Assembly: GCA_947259275.1 (NCBI GenBank)
Contig: CAMYMH010000022.1
Span: 1 to 43,620 of the forward strand
Source of the DNA: an uncultured Acidimicrobiaceae bacterium
GTDB taxonomy: Bacteria; Actinomycetota; Acidimicrobiia; Spongiisociales; SHLN01
Reading direction: 5' to 3'
Length of the DNA stretch: 43,620 bases
How positions within the stretch are numbered: the stretch's first letter is position 1; the number at the start of each line of letters is the position of its first letter. Under the pieces are notes generated by a model. That model saw nothing but the letters and a program-made list of their open reading frames with translations, had not been told where the DNA came from and made no database searches. Below, one piece after another: positions 28,484-36,240 of the stretch. The position numbers and the translations under genes were made by a program.

Positions 28484-28961
28484 CTAGCCCCTGGCCCAAG
28501 CGACCGTAACCCGAAGTGACCGGGTCGCTTCCGGCCGCGGGTCCGAAGGAGAAGCCGGTGGTCGTCAACTCCGCGTATGCAGAAGATGATCGATCGGGAC
28601 CTCGAATGGGCCCCAACCGGCAGGCCAGCTCCCCGCCACCCCGCGCCCGCGTTGGGCATCGATGAGGCCGGCGTCGAGCAGGTCACGGAACGCTCCCGTC
28701 CAGGGCGTGGCGTTGAAGTCTCCTACGAGGATTATCGGCGTCTCTCGCTCCAATAACCGGGAAGCCGTCCCGGCCAGTTGATCGTCACGAGCTGAGGCTC
28801 GGGGCTCCCGGCTCGGCGAGGAGGTATGGCGATTGGAAGCGGAAACTGCCGAGAGGGTCGAGCATCCAAGCGCTTCGGCCCAGAAAACCGAGGACTGTTC
28901 CCGGCAGGGTGCCCAGGCCGACTGCCGATGCCGCCATCCCGGCCCACCACCTGGTGGTCAT
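28484..28961 (-). pseudogene. Endonuclease/exonuclease/phosphatase (EEP) family gene remnant
   Basis: ATG 28961 overlaps the SURF1 stop as ATGA. The first piece reads MTTRWWAGMAASAVGLGTLP then LDPLGSFRFQSPYLL, a membrane-associated N-terminus like that of YafD-type EEP proteins, and stops near 28.785 kb. Another frame then gives DQLAGTASRLLERETP, IILVGDFNATPW (the catalytic GDFN motif), FRDLLDAGLIDAQRGRG and VPIDHLLHTR. A further shift yields ELTTTGFSFGPAAGSD, and a third frame ends VTVAWARG with a TAG at 28486-28484. The middle of the domain, including the first metal-binding Glu and the catalytic His region, is missing (well over 100 codons). It is therefore a non-functional remnant. It converges on the candidate selenoprotein gene with a 2-bp gap. 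Confidence 0.8.
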
Positions 28962-29671
28962 CCGCCGTAGAGCTGCTTGCGGACCAGCACGACCCAGCCA
29001 ATCGAGGCGATGCCGGCGAACGCCCACCACTGGAGGGCGTAGAGGAAGTTGGGTCGATTGGTCGGCTCCGGCGGCGCCGGAAGCATCGTCTCCAGACCAC
29101 CCGGGTCCGGTTCCTCGGCGATCAAGTCGACATAGACATCGGCGAGCCCTCCCGGGAATTGCGGAGCCAGGCGGTCGAGGTCGATGCGGGCGATGGTTTC
29201 GAGCACCCCGGTCTCAGGATTCTGCGGGCCGAAGCGGGAAGTTCCCTGGCTGAGGCGCACCGTGCCGGTCACCGTCAGCTCGGCATCCGTCCCCGGATCC
29301 AGTCGGGCCACCCCGGCGGCATCGGCGATGAACCCGCGATTCACGAGAACGATCTGGTTGCCGGTGTCCAACGGCACGATCTGCTCGTACCCGACCCGAC
29401 CGCGGCGCGCCCTGGGGCGCAACTCAAGCTGAGCCGGGTAGTCGTAACGGCCGCTCACCTGGACGCGACGCAGCTCCGGATCATCAACAGCCGTCGCCTC
29501 GGCGAGGCTGATCGGCGATTCTGCCAGCCGCTCCTCGAGCACCCGGTTGGCGTCACGCTGCTGGTAGTGCCGGTCGAGCTGCCAAAAGCCGAGCACGGCA
29601 AAGGCCACCGTCAGTCCAACGGCGAGGACGTGGCCCGATAACCACCGGGGCGTGAGGAGACGAGATGACAT
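28958..29671 (-). CDS. SURF1 family cytochrome oxidase assembly protein
   Basis: A 237-residue protein with the SURF1 topology: one hydrophobic helix near each end and a periplasmic domain between. The N-terminal helix is HVLAVGLTVAFAVLGFWQLDR, whose GFWQLDR ending is a family hallmark; VSGRYDYPAQLELRPR, IVLVNRGFIADAAG (the VNRGW-like motif) and the C-terminal NRPNFLYALQWWAFAGIASIG complete the signature. SURF1/Shy1 helps insert heme a into cytochrome c oxidase in aerobic respiration. ATG 29671 has no clear RBS. It was followed, with an ATGA overlap, by the now decayed EEP gene. Confidence 0.93.
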   Translation of the reverse strand: MSSRLLTPRWLSGHVLAVGLTVAFAVLGFWQLDRHYQQRDANRVLEERLAESPISLAEATAVDDPELRRVQVSGRYDYPAQLELRPRARRGRVGYEQIVPLDTGNQIVLVNRGFIADAAGVARLDPGTDAELTVTGTVRLSQGTSRFGPQNPETGVLETIARIDLDRLAPQFPGGLADVYVDLIAEEPDPGGLETMLPAPPEPTNRPNFLYALQWWAFAGIASIGWVVLVRKQLYGG

Positions 29672-29717
29672 TAGGAGGGAGTGGGGTCAGTGTACCGGGC
29701 CTCGGTAGTCTCCACGG

Positions 29718-30326
29718 ATGGCCCGGTTGTTCCTCCTCCGACACGCCCGCACCGCCGAGACCGGCATCCGTTTGAGCGGGCGAGCGCCGGGAATTCCGCT
29801 CGATTCGGACGGGCGCCGCCAGGCGCGAGAGGTGGCCGAGCTCTTCCGTGGCGGACGGATCGATGCGGTCGTGAGTTCCCCGATACAACGATGCCGGGAG
29901 ACTGCCCAAACCGTTGCCAAGACCCTCGACCAGCGGGTTCGGCGTGACCAGGCCTTCATTGAGATCGACTACGGCACCTGGACGGGCCGGACCTTCGGGC
30001 CCCTCAGGAGGACCAGGCTGTGGAAACAGCTCTTCCTGTCTCCCGCCAGGGTCACATTTCCCGAGGGAGAGAATCTGGCTGCCGCCGGCCGGAGGGCCGT
30101 TGCCGGCTGCGAGGCACTGGCGACCGATTTGCCTCGCGGCCGGTTCGTAGTGGTCAGTCACGGCGACATCATCAAAGGGGTGATCTCTCACTACCTCGGA
30201 CAGCCGTTCGATCTCTACCAGCGCATCGTGATCTCACCGGCCAGCGTCTCGGTCATCGACCTACCCGGCGACAGCTTCCCGCGGGTGCTGACCGTGAACG
30301 CACCCGGCCCGGGAGAGTGGCTGTGA
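29718..30326 (+). CDS. MSMEG_4193-type histidine phosphatase
   Basis: A 202-residue phosphoglycerate-mutase-fold phosphatase. The catalytic His is in MARLFLLRHARTAETG (RHAxT in place of the common RHGxT), with SSPIQRCRETAQTVA (second Arg) and VVSHGDIIKGVISHYLG (second catalytic His) further on. The context identifies it as the MSMEG_4193-type member of the conserved actinobacterial trio, being followed with 4-bp overlap by DUF3090 and then SCO1664. These three genes are commonly found together and sometimes next to mycothiol genes; the trio's biochemical function is not established. Substrate unknown. Confidence 0.88.
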   Translation: MARLFLLRHARTAETGIRLSGRAPGIPLDSDGRRQAREVAELFRGGRIDAVVSSPIQRCRETAQTVAKTLDQRVRRDQAFIEIDYGTWTGRTFGPLRRTRLWKQLFLSPARVTFPEGENLAAAGRRAVAGCEALATDLPRGRFVVVSHGDIIKGVISHYLGQPFDLYQRIVISPASVSVIDLPGDSFPRVLTVNAPGPGEWL

Positions 30327-30802
30327 GAGACCTCGGAATGGTCAATGCGCTGGCCGGCGGGGCCATCGGGGAGCCCGGTGGGCGCACCTTCTACTTGCAG
30401 GTCGATCTCGAAGAGCAGCGTCTCTGGTTCCTGCTGGAGAAGCAGCAGCTGGCCGCCATTGCCGAAGCGGTGCTGGAGGCGCTGCGGGGAACCGAGTTGG
30501 ACGAGTGGGTCGAACCTCCGGCGGTGGTTGAGCCGACCGAGCCGGCGCCTCGGGTCGGCGAGATCGCGATCGGGCTGGGAGACGGCGTTTTCAGCCTGGC
30601 TCTCTACCCGCTCGAGCCGGACGAGAGCGAGGCGGTCCGTTTCGAGGTACCCGCAGATGTGGCGGCCGGCATGGCCCGCGCCGCCCTGGCAGCCGTTGCC
30701 GCCGGGCGATCACCCTGTCCCTTCTGCCGGCTGCCGATGGACCCTGAGGGTCATGTGTGCCCGGCCACCAATGGAAATCGTGGCGAACGCCTGGAATCCT
30801 GA
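30323..30802 (+). CDS. DUF3090 family protein
   Basis: A 159-residue protein from GTG 30323, which overlaps the phosphatase stop (GTGA). The N-terminal block GGAIGEPGGRTFYLQVD (~residues 11-27) and the charged helix EEQRLWFLLEKQQLAAIAEA are characteristic of DUF3090. The C-terminus carries a zinc-ribbon-like C-x2-C...C set, CPFCRLPMDPEGHVC, typical for the family (CxxC...H.C). The family occurs almost only in actinobacteria, paired with SCO1664-like kinases. The next gene begins 32 bp before this one ends, a long overlap that indicates coupled translation. Biochemical role unknown. Confidence 0.9.
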   Translation: MRDLGMVNALAGGAIGEPGGRTFYLQVDLEEQRLWFLLEKQQLAAIAEAVLEALRGTELDEWVEPPAVVEPTEPAPRVGEIAIGLGDGVFSLALYPLEPDESEAVRFEVPADVAAGMARAALAAVAAGRSPCPFCRLPMDPEGHVCPATNGNRGERLES

Positions 30803-31466
30803 GATCGTCGAGATTCTCGGCATCTTCCGCCGGGCATCGAACGCCACCCTGCTTGCCGACACTGCTGGTGGCGAGAAGGTGATCTACAAACCGACGTCGG
30901 GTCAGCGTCAGCTTTGGGACTTCGATTCCGAAACCCTGGCAGCCCGCGAATGGCTCACCTACGAGGTCTCCGAAGCCCTCGGCGTCGGGGTAGTGCCACC
31001 AACCGTGCTCGGCGGCGGCCCGATGGGTCCCGGTTCGATTCAGCGCTATGTCGAACCTGATCTCGAGGTCGACCTGGTGGCGATGGTCAACGACGCCGTC
31101 GACATGCTGTGGCCGATCGCGGTGCTCGACATCGTGACCAATAACGCCGACCGCAAGCTCGGACACCTGCTGCCCGACCACAACGGGAAGGTGTGGGCCA
31201 TCGACCACGGCCTCACCTTCCACGGTGACGAAAAACACCGCACTGTGCTGTGGGGCCTGGCAGGCTTGGCAATCCCCGTCGAACTGGTGCCCGGCCTGAC
31301 CAAGCTGGAGGAGGCGCTGGCCGGGGACCTGGGCGCCGCCATCGCCGTTCACCTCAACACCCGTGAGCTCGAGGCGTGTCGCGATCGGGTGAAGGGATTG
31401 CAGGCCAATGGCGTTCATCCTCCCCCGCCTGATGACCGGCCCGCGCTCCCCTGGCCGGTGACCTAG
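30771..31466 (+). CDS. SCO1664 family protein (PI3/4-kinase-like fold)
   Basis: A 231-residue protein. ATG 30771 (MEIVANAWNPEIVEILG) is the first plausible start, with GTG 30780 an alternative. Features: NATLLADTAGGEKVIYKPTSG with the probable ATP-binding Lys (YKP), REWLTYEVSEALGVGVVPPT, VLDIVTNNADRKLGHLL (catalytic NNADRK.GH, ~residues 118-130) and VWAIDHGLTFH (metal-binding DHG). These resemble the core of phosphatidylinositol 3/4-kinase-like proteins, so a small-molecule, lipid or protein kinase or AMPylation-like activity is possible; none is proven. It is the last gene of the phosphatase/DUF3090/SCO1664 trio and converges on gamma-glutamyltransferase, 4 bp apart. Confidence 0.9.
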   Translation: MEIVANAWNPEIVEILGIFRRASNATLLADTAGGEKVIYKPTSGQRQLWDFDSETLAAREWLTYEVSEALGVGVVPPTVLGGGPMGPGSIQRYVEPDLEVDLVAMVNDAVDMLWPIAVLDIVTNNADRKLGHLLPDHNGKVWAIDHGLTFHGDEKHRTVLWGLAGLAIPVELVPGLTKLEEALAGDLGAAIAVHLNTRELEACRDRVKGLQANGVHPPPPDDRPALPWPVT

Positions 31467-31470
31467 GCCG

Positions 31471-33000
31471 CTACGGCCTTCCCCCGGCCGCGGTGTCGCC
31501 GGACCGGCGGGGATCGGCAGTCCCGATGAGCCCGTCGGCGGGGCTCCAGGCGGCTGCTTGAACCCCTCCGAAATACATCGACCGCTCCGGGAAGTGCCTG
31601 ACCGGCCCATCCACCTCGACCGGGAGATCGAGTTCATAGGCCACAGTCGGCTCACCATCGAAAACCTCGGCGTGAACCCGCGGGTGGGCTACCGCCTCGA
31701 CGAGGTCCATTCCCAGCCACAGATGGTTGATGAGCGACTCGGCCACGGCAGTCGTGATCCGGTCGGCCCCGGCCGATCCGATGGCCAGAACCTCCCCATC
31801 TTGGTTGCGGGCGATGGTGGGAGCCATGTTCGACATGAGGCGGGTCCCCGGCTCCAGGCCGTGGAAACCCTTGGGATGAAGCTCCAGCTCTCCGAGGGAG
31901 TTGTTCAGCCAGATACCGGTGCCGGGAACCATGACCCCCGATCCGTACCCGGCCGATGCGGTGATCGCGCAGGCTCGCCCTTCCGAATCAACCGCTGAGA
32001 CGTGGGTAGTGGAGCCGGACCCGAGCAGCCGGCCAAAGTCTCCCATCCGGGCCGCCTCGAGCAAGGTGGCAACTGCTGAGGGCAGGTCCTCGTCCGCCGA
32101 CTCGAGATGGGCACCGCGATAAGTGAAGATGGCTCGCTGAGCCTCCACCAGTCGACGTGTCTCGGCCGCGGTCCACCCCTTCATTCCCTCCTCTCCCAGC
32201 AACATCAGGAGGCCGGCGAGCGCCGCCCCCCCAATGGCCGGCACCGGGTTGGCGGCTATGTCCCAGTCCTGGAGACGAAGGCGGATCGGGTCTCGAACGA
32301 TGGCTTGATAGGCGGCCATGTCAACCCGAGAGAGGATGCCGCCATGGTCATGCAGTTCATCGGCAATGGCGATCCCGATCTCACCGCGATAGAAAACGTC
32401 GGCGCCACCCTCGGCTATGGATTCGAGGGAGTCGGCAAGCTCAGGGATGGCCAGAATCTCGCCCTGGGCTCGCACCGTCCCGTCGGGGTGATGAACCAGG
32501 GGGTAGCTGGCGGGGTGCCACCCAAATATCACCTCGTGGGAATGCTCCAAGTACCGCGCGCTAACACCGGGAAGTGGAAAGCCGGTGCGGGTGTAGTGGA
32601 TGGCGGGGCCAAATATCTCCGCCCACGGGACCGCCCCGTAACGCGATGATGCCAGATCGAAGCCGGCCAATGCTCCCGGAGTTGCCACCGAGCTGTACCC
32701 GATGTTGGTGCGCATTCCGCCGCCATAGGTCATGAAGATCTCGTTGCGTCCGGTGCCGATCCGGTCGGGGTCCGCCCGTCCCGGCATCTCGCAGTAGGCG
32801 TCGATCGTGACGGGATCCTCGCCCGGTTCCCAGACGGTGATGAACGCTCCTGCCGCCGGGGCGATGATGCCCGGCTCGGTGCACATCGATACGATCACTG
32901 CCGCCAGTGCCGAATCGACCGCGTTGCCGCCTGCGTCGGCAACGGTGGCGGCGGCCTCGGCGCCGATGGTGGAACCGGCTGCTGTCATCACGTGTGGCAT
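31471..33000 (-). CDS. Gamma-glutamyltransferase family protein
   Basis: A 509-residue Ntn-hydrolase of the GGT family. The N-terminal part has GAEAAATVADAGGNAVDSAL and EPGIIAPAAGAFITVWEPG. The small subunit would begin at the Thr of GSGSTTHVSAVDSEG (~residue 330), the autoprocessing and nucleophile position (TTH.S.VD). Downstream LMSNMAPTIA replaces the usual PLSSM.PTI segment, and AIGSAGADRITTAVAESLIN matches the GSPGG...I..AV region. No signal peptide is seen, unlike classical secreted GGT, so it may be a cytoplasmic GGT-like acylase or cysteinylglycine-type enzyme. The substitution of the GSPGG loop by GSAGA leaves substrate and activity uncertain. Confidence 0.87.
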   Translation of the reverse strand: MPHVMTAAGSTIGAEAAATVADAGGNAVDSALAAVIVSMCTEPGIIAPAAGAFITVWEPGEDPVTIDAYCEMPGRADPDRIGTGRNEIFMTYGGGMRTNIGYSSVATPGALAGFDLASSRYGAVPWAEIFGPAIHYTRTGFPLPGVSARYLEHSHEVIFGWHPASYPLVHHPDGTVRAQGEILAIPELADSLESIAEGGADVFYRGEIGIAIADELHDHGGILSRVDMAAYQAIVRDPIRLRLQDWDIAANPVPAIGGAALAGLLMLLGEEGMKGWTAAETRRLVEAQRAIFTYRGAHLESADEDLPSAVATLLEAARMGDFGRLLGSGSTTHVSAVDSEGRACAITASAGYGSGVMVPGTGIWLNNSLGELELHPKGFHGLEPGTRLMSNMAPTIARNQDGEVLAIGSAGADRITTAVAESLINHLWLGMDLVEAVAHPRVHAEVFDGEPTVAYELDLPVEVDGPVRHFPERSMYFGGVQAAAWSPADGLIGTADPRRSGDTAAGGRP

Positions 33001-33297
33001 AGCCAGAGCCTAAAGGGGGCGGTCGAACGACACCGCCTCAGGGGCGGGTAGGGAGCTGAGTCCGGGTCACCTTCGCCACCCGTGGGCCGGTCTTGCCGAC
33101 GGTGATGAGGGCCTCGACAACGATGGTGGTCCTCCCGATGTGGAGGGGGTGGCGGCGTCGGACGGTGCCATGAGAGCGCCCCGGGCAGCACGCCACGGAC
33201 CGTGGACAGCTCCTGGCGCGCCGCCAGATGGCTTCCGACATTTCCGGGGGCGCCGCCTCAACCGTCCGGCCGAGGGTGGCAACCAGCGCCTACCGTC
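33001..33297 (-). pseudogene. PaaI-like hotdog thioesterase remnant
   Basis: No intact gene fills this gap between GGT and ssb. On the minus strand, one frame (ending at 33038) closes with LHIGRTTIVVEALITVGKTG and AKVTRTQLPTRP, which looks like the C-terminal strand pair of PaaI-type thioesterases (...GRTT.VVEA.V...LVAKVTGTQL). Other frames just upstream read ELSTVRGVLPG and GALMAPSDAA, resembling the central helix motif (V.G.(L/V)HGGALMALADAA). The ~40-60 residues that should separate these parts are absent. This suggests a decayed gene with an internal deletion and frameshifts. The family call rests on short similarity recognised by eye. Confidence 0.5.
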
Positions 33298-33621
33298 TCA
33301 GTCATCTGATTGGGCAGCGATCGGGCGGACGGTCACGTGTTCGGCCACGATCTCGACCCGGTTCCTCCGACCTTCCTTCGCCTCCCAAAACCGCCGCTGC
33401 GCGGCGCCGGCCACCCACACCCTCCGGCCCCGCTCGAGCTGCTGGGCGACGAGCTCCGATGGCGGGTCCCACAAGGTGACCGGCAGGACGTCCAGGCGTT
33501 TGCGGGGCTCGTCTCGCCGGACGGTCACGAGCAGTCGCAGCAGGCGTGCTCCGGAGTCGAACTCCCGCAGCTCGGGAGCTGCGGCCAGCGTTCCGGCTAG
33601 CACAATGAGGTTGAGGTCCAT
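33298..33621 (-). CDS. Single-stranded DNA-binding protein-like (short SSB)
   Basis: A 107-residue OB-fold protein from ATG 33621 with AGGAAGGA upstream. It opens MDLNLIVLAGTLAAAPELRE (compare the SSB start N...L.G.L...PELR) and contains LLRLLVTVRRDE, DVLPVTLWDPP and RRVWVAGAAQRRFWE, with an (I/V)VAEHVTV segment at the end. It is shorter than housekeeping SSB (~160-180 aa) and ends IAAQSDD, lacking the DDDIPF-type acidic tip that recruits repair proteins. It is therefore more likely an accessory or SsbB-like protein than the main SSB. No partner genes for DNA replication are adjacent. Confidence 0.8.
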   Translation of the reverse strand: MDLNLIVLAGTLAAAPELREFDSGARLLRLLVTVRRDEPRKRLDVLPVTLWDPPSELVAQQLERGRRVWVAGAAQRRFWEAKEGRRNRVEIVAEHVTVRPIAAQSDD

Positions 33622-33709
33622 ACATGTCGTTCCTTCCTGTCCTCCAACGTGACCGTATCGGCCGGGTGTGACACACAGAGGGGAAGGATGGTTGGACTAG
33701 GTTGCGGTG

Positions 33710-34624
33710 ATGTTTGATGTCTCGGTGACCGACCTCGGCAACTCGCTGTACATGATCGACGCCGGCATGCACAACCAGCCTGAACGCCTTGCCTGCTATC
33801 TGTTCGACACGCCCCAACGAGTGCTCATCGAGTGCGGCCCATCCAATGTTCTCCCGAACCTGGTGGCGGCGCTTGAGTCGATCGGCGTTGACGACGTCGC
33901 AGCCATGGTGGTCACCCACATCCACCTGGACCACGCCGGCGGCGCCGGGCACTTCGCCGAGCGCTACCCGAAGGCCGCGATCGGTGTGCATGAGGTGGGC
34001 GCCCGGCACCTGGTCGATCCCACCCGGTTGTGGAATTCAGCCGAGCGAATCTACACCCCGGAAGGAATGGTGAAGCTTTGGGGACCGATGCAGCCGGTTG
34101 CCGAGGATCGCCTGCTCAGGCTGGATGAGGGGTCGACCATCCCGCTGGGTGGCAGCCGCCGGCTCGAGGTGATGTACACCCCGGGTCACGCCAGGCACCA
34201 CGTGGTGTTCTCCGAGGAGGTCTCCGGAGGCATGTTTGTCGGCGATTCGGTGGGGATCGCTTTTCCCCATGGACATCCCGTCCAACCGGTGACCCCGCCC
34301 CCCGACTTCGACGAGCCGCTGGTGATCGAACAGTTGCGTCGGATGGCGGCGCGCCAGCCCGGCTTCGTTGGGTTCGCGCACTACGGAGTGGCCGAAGACT
34401 CCCCCCGGGTCTTCGAGGAAGCAGAGGCTCGACTCGGCGAATGGGTAGCGTTTGTCGAGACCCTTGAGGGAGCTCCCGACGCCGCCGAGCGCCTGCGCGA
34501 TTGGGTGCTGGCCGGATATCGGAGCGACGGGATGACCGACGAGGACATCGAGCAGTACGATCGAAACACTTACTGGCCGATGCAAGTGACCGGCATCGAA
34601 CGCTGGCTCACGAAACGCCGGTGA
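33710..34624 (+). CDS. MBL-fold metallo-hydrolase
   Basis: A 304-residue metallo-beta-lactamase fold protein. The metal motif HIHLDHAGG (~residues 70-78) binds two metal ions; other landmarks are VLIECGPSNVLPNL, GVHEVGARHLVDP, MYTPGHARHHVVF (third metal His), FVGDSVGIAF (bridging Asp) and GFAHYGVAED near residue 225 (last His). ATG 33710 is chosen over GTG 33707. The C-terminal ~75 residues are helical with charged segments (VAFVETLEGAPDAAERL). Proteins of this arrangement are typical glyoxalase II-like or persulfide/quorum-lactone hydrolases in broad databases; the substrate cannot be predicted. It appears monocistronic, convergent with a methyltransferase gene. Confidence 0.9.
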   Translation: MFDVSVTDLGNSLYMIDAGMHNQPERLACYLFDTPQRVLIECGPSNVLPNLVAALESIGVDDVAAMVVTHIHLDHAGGAGHFAERYPKAAIGVHEVGARHLVDPTRLWNSAERIYTPEGMVKLWGPMQPVAEDRLLRLDEGSTIPLGGSRRLEVMYTPGHARHHVVFSEEVSGGMFVGDSVGIAFPHGHPVQPVTPPPDFDEPLVIEQLRRMAARQPGFVGFAHYGVAEDSPRVFEEAEARLGEWVAFVETLEGAPDAAERLRDWVLAGYRSDGMTDEDIEQYDRNTYWPMQVTGIERWLTKRR

Positions 34625-34625
34625 C

Positions 34626-35405
34626 TCAACCCCGTTTTCGGGCCCGCCACACCTCCTCGGACGGCCAGCGACGGGCCCAGTCCCGGGAGACATTGAACTT
34701 CACCTCGGCGGGTCCGTCTGGGGCCTGGACCTCGATGAGATCGAGCATTTCGAAGCCTTCTTGTCGCAACAGCCGAATCATGTCACCGTGGCCTAAGTGA
34801 AACTCAACTGCATCCTCGTCAGGCCATTCGAAGCGGTGCATTCCGAACTGGGGACGGAGCAGCGTCGCTTCGGCCGGATGACCGTCGAGCTCGGGAGCGA
34901 CAAGCATGAACAGAACCGCATTGGCGAGGAAGATCAGCTCGCCGCCGGGACGCAGCACCCGCCCAGCTTCAGGGATCCACTCGTAGGGATCGGACCAAAT
35001 AGCCGATCCGTATTCGGAGATCACGAAGTCGAACGCCTGGGCGGCAAACGGCAGCCGCTCTCCGATACCGTGAATGAGCGGAAAGCGCAGGCCAAACTCG
35101 TGCTGAAGCGTCGCCGCGGTCTTCAGCTGGCGCCACGAATTGTCGAGCCCAACGGCCCTCGCTCCGGCTCGAGCCAGCCAGGCAGACAGATAGGCTGTCC
35201 CGCACCCGACCTCGAGAGTGTCGGTGTCGGCGGCGCGCTCGAATAGACCGGTGACATCCGGGGCTCCCCACATTCCCCACGTCGGTTTGCCGGCCCAAGC
35301 GCGGCGACCCATCTCCACCCACCGCGGCGCATAGTCGTCCCAGTGCGCTCGGTTGCGAGCGAGGTAGTCCGGGGAATCAGGTCGCAATCGCCGCTTCCAG
35401 CTCAT
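34626..35405 (-). CDS. Class I SAM-dependent methyltransferase
   Basis: A 259-residue methyltransferase. ATG 35405 gives MSWKRRLRPDSPDYLARNRAH; a longer open frame exists but overlaps the TPR gene extensively, and even this start overlaps it by 29 bp. Motif I is DTLEVGCGTAYLSAWLARAG (~residues 62-81), motif II region ARAVGLDNSWRQL, acidic/post-motif FDFVISEYGSAIWSDP, and GRVLRPGGELIFLAN (motif III). The C-terminal part contains RFEWPDEDAVEFHLGHG and a final FNVSRDWARRWPSEEVWRARK. Substrate unknown; the fold resembles small-molecule methyltransferases of the Methyltransf_11 type. Overlap with the upstream gene suggests coupled translation. Confidence 0.88.
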   Translation of the reverse strand: MSWKRRLRPDSPDYLARNRAHWDDYAPRWVEMGRRAWAGKPTWGMWGAPDVTGLFERAADTDTLEVGCGTAYLSAWLARAGARAVGLDNSWRQLKTAATLQHEFGLRFPLIHGIGERLPFAAQAFDFVISEYGSAIWSDPYEWIPEAGRVLRPGGELIFLANAVLFMLVAPELDGHPAEATLLRPQFGMHRFEWPDEDAVEFHLGHGDMIRLLRQEGFEMLDLIEVQAPDGPAEVKFNVSRDWARRWPSEEVWRARKRG

Positions 35406-36195
35406 CGAGGCCGGGGAAGGCTGGGTCGGCGGCAGTGATGGCCGTGAGGATCTTGGAAGCCGAGGCCGTGTCGCCCAGGTGGGCGGCGACCCGGGCCGCC
35501 ACATACCACTGCCGCAGTTCGGCCTCTTGGGGGTGGTCCTCGAGACGCTTGGGGTTCACCACCTGCCAGGCTTCCTTGGCTCGGCCGGCGTCGAGCAGGT
35601 GGGAGCCGTAGACCACCCGGGCCTCACGGAATGTGTCGGGCCGGCCTCCGAGGTGCTTCAGGTCGTCCCACACCTTGTCGATGTCCTCGGGCCGGTCGAG
35701 GGCACGCAAGCAGTCCATCTCGACCGGCATGTGAGTGGTTTCTCCGGCGATGCGGCGAAATGCCCGCAGTTCCTGCAAGGCGGGCTCCCAGCGTCCGAGC
35801 CGGTAAAGCGAAAGGGCGAGGATCTCGCGGATGGTGGCATTCGACGACGAAGCCTTCTTGGCTTTCTCTGCATGTTCGGCCGCCTTGCCGTAGCGAGCGT
35901 CGGCGAAAGCCTGGGCCGCCCCTTCCAGGCTCTGCATGACGGCGGCCCTCCGTTCCTTGCGGGTGGTCCTGGTTACCTCCTCCTGGATCCATTTGGGGAG
36001 CTGGCTGCCGGCGGTGAGGTCGAGCTGGGGACGACTGGACTCGCTCGAGCGACGCTGCGAGCTCCGGCCACCCTGCGAGCCACGCCGACGGCCGCGGTTG
36101 CCGCCGGAGCCGCTCTTGCGGCCGTAACCCTTGTGGCTCTTGCTGGGCGGCGGTTTGCGCCCCTTGGCATGCCCGTGCTGTGACTTCTCACCCAT
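35377..36195 (-). CDS. TPR-like repeat protein with basic N-terminus
   Basis: A 272-residue protein. The first ~65 residues are strongly basic and low-complexity (HGHAKGRKPPPSKSHKGYGR, then RRGSQGGRSSQRRS), suggesting nucleic acid or membrane-surface contact. The remainder is helical with tetratricopeptide-like units: AAQAFADARYGKAAEHAEKA (~residues 90-110), REILALSLYRLGRWEPALQE and AKEAWQVVNPKRLEDHPQEA, ending with DELEAAIAT. TPR arrays mediate protein interaction. No enzymatic motif is seen. The stop overlaps the downstream methyltransferase start region. Role unknown. Confidence 0.78.
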   Translation of the reverse strand: MGEKSQHGHAKGRKPPPSKSHKGYGRKSGSGGNRGRRRGSQGGRSSQRRSSESSRPQLDLTAGSQLPKWIQEEVTRTTRKERRAAVMQSLEGAAQAFADARYGKAAEHAEKAKKASSSNATIREILALSLYRLGRWEPALQELRAFRRIAGETTHMPVEMDCLRALDRPEDIDKVWDDLKHLGGRPDTFREARVVYGSHLLDAGRAKEAWQVVNPKRLEDHPQEAELRQWYVAARVAAHLGDTASASKILTAITAADPAFPGLDELEAAIAT

Positions 36196-36240
36196 GAGGC
36201 AAAGCTACACCGCCTGGCGGCCGGTCACGGCCGGAGCTGA

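Noticed and set aside
33707..34624. Metallo-hydrolase as an antibiotic-resistance beta-lactamase
   Set aside because: No signal peptide and the generic HxHxDH set only shows the superfamily; nothing specific for beta-lactams is seen.
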